From contig PMXH01000141.1 of assembly GCA_003165855.1 (NCBI GenBank), positions 1 through 7,257 of the forward strand: a stretch of DNA of 7,257 nt. Reading direction: 5' to 3'. Below, piece by piece: positions 7,202 to 7,257 of the stretch. Made by a program: the position numbers and the translations under genes. Under the pieces are notes generated by a model that did no database searches, was not told the DNA's origin, and worked only from the letters and a program-made list of their open reading frames with translations. This stretch comes from Acidobacteriaceae bacterium (lineage in GTDB: Bacteria; Acidobacteriota; Terriglobia; Terriglobales; Acidobacteriaceae). Numbering within the stretch: the first letter of the stretch is position 1; every line of letters starts with the position of its first letter.

Positions 7202-7230
7202 CGAAACAAGTCCGCCCCTTGCCGATCATA

Positions 7231-7257
7231 CTAGCAGGCTGCGGAAAAATGGACTCC
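7231..7257. repeat. Possible dispersed intergenic motif, cut by window edge
   Basis: The plus strand reads CTAGCAGGCTGCGGAAAAA and then ATGGACTCC at the edge. The core GCAG-G-CTGC is a short dyad followed by an A-run. I recall similar AGCAGGCTGC-plus-A-tract motifs between genes in acidobacterial and deltaproteobacterial genomes, but only one copy is visible here and no repeat can be shown from this window. Confidence 0.25.

Noticed and set aside
7225..7230. TATGAT as a -10 box for the kinase gene
   Set aside because: No -35-like hexamer lies at a suitable distance, and the implied start near 7218 would fall inside the ribosome binding site.

Overview
The window looks like chromosomal DNA from an acidobacterium, probably of the Terriglobia group. 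The main reason is the Ser/Thr kinase: its opening ([19 protein letters not shown]) and its fusion of kinase, one membrane helix, TolB-like and TPR modules are typical of the kinases these bacteria carry in large numbers. GTG and TTG starts and moderately high GC fit. The assignment rests on remembered family patterns, not a search.

Layout. (1) 1-654, minus strand: the N-terminal 218 residues of a membrane pyrophosphatase (hppA-type ion pump), running off the left edge. (2) 655-1300: a 646-base divergent intergenic region with a near-consensus sigma70-type promoter firing left into hppA through a leader of about 230 nt, a 7-bp-arm dyad just upstream of it, and a weaker promoter plus a hairpin or operator firing right. 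(3) 1301-2074 and 2182-2946, plus strand: two tandem paralogues encoding small exported proteins with six conserved cysteines, of unknown function, closed by a strong intrinsic terminator at 2981-3014. (4) 3057-4604, minus strand: a complete YifB/ComM-type Mg-chelatase-like AAA+ ATPase. (5) 4605-4783: the gap upstream of comM, holding a CRP-like box and a small leader hairpin. (6) 4784-7201, minus strand: a complete 805-residue membrane Ser/Thr protein kinase with a TolB-like plus TPR C-terminal half, followed by 56 bases to the window end.

The genes do not form one pathway. The tandem exported pair is a convincing two-gene unit: the Shine-Dalgarno, its spacing and the GTG start are the same in both genes, and one terminator closes the pair. 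The kinase and comM are co-directional, but a 179-base gap with its own candidate regulatory site makes independent comM transcription plausible. No tRNA, rRNA, CRISPR array, transposase or phage gene was seen. The least explained items are the six-cysteine exported family, the long hppA leader with its promoter-proximal dyad, and the CRP-like box in front of comM.
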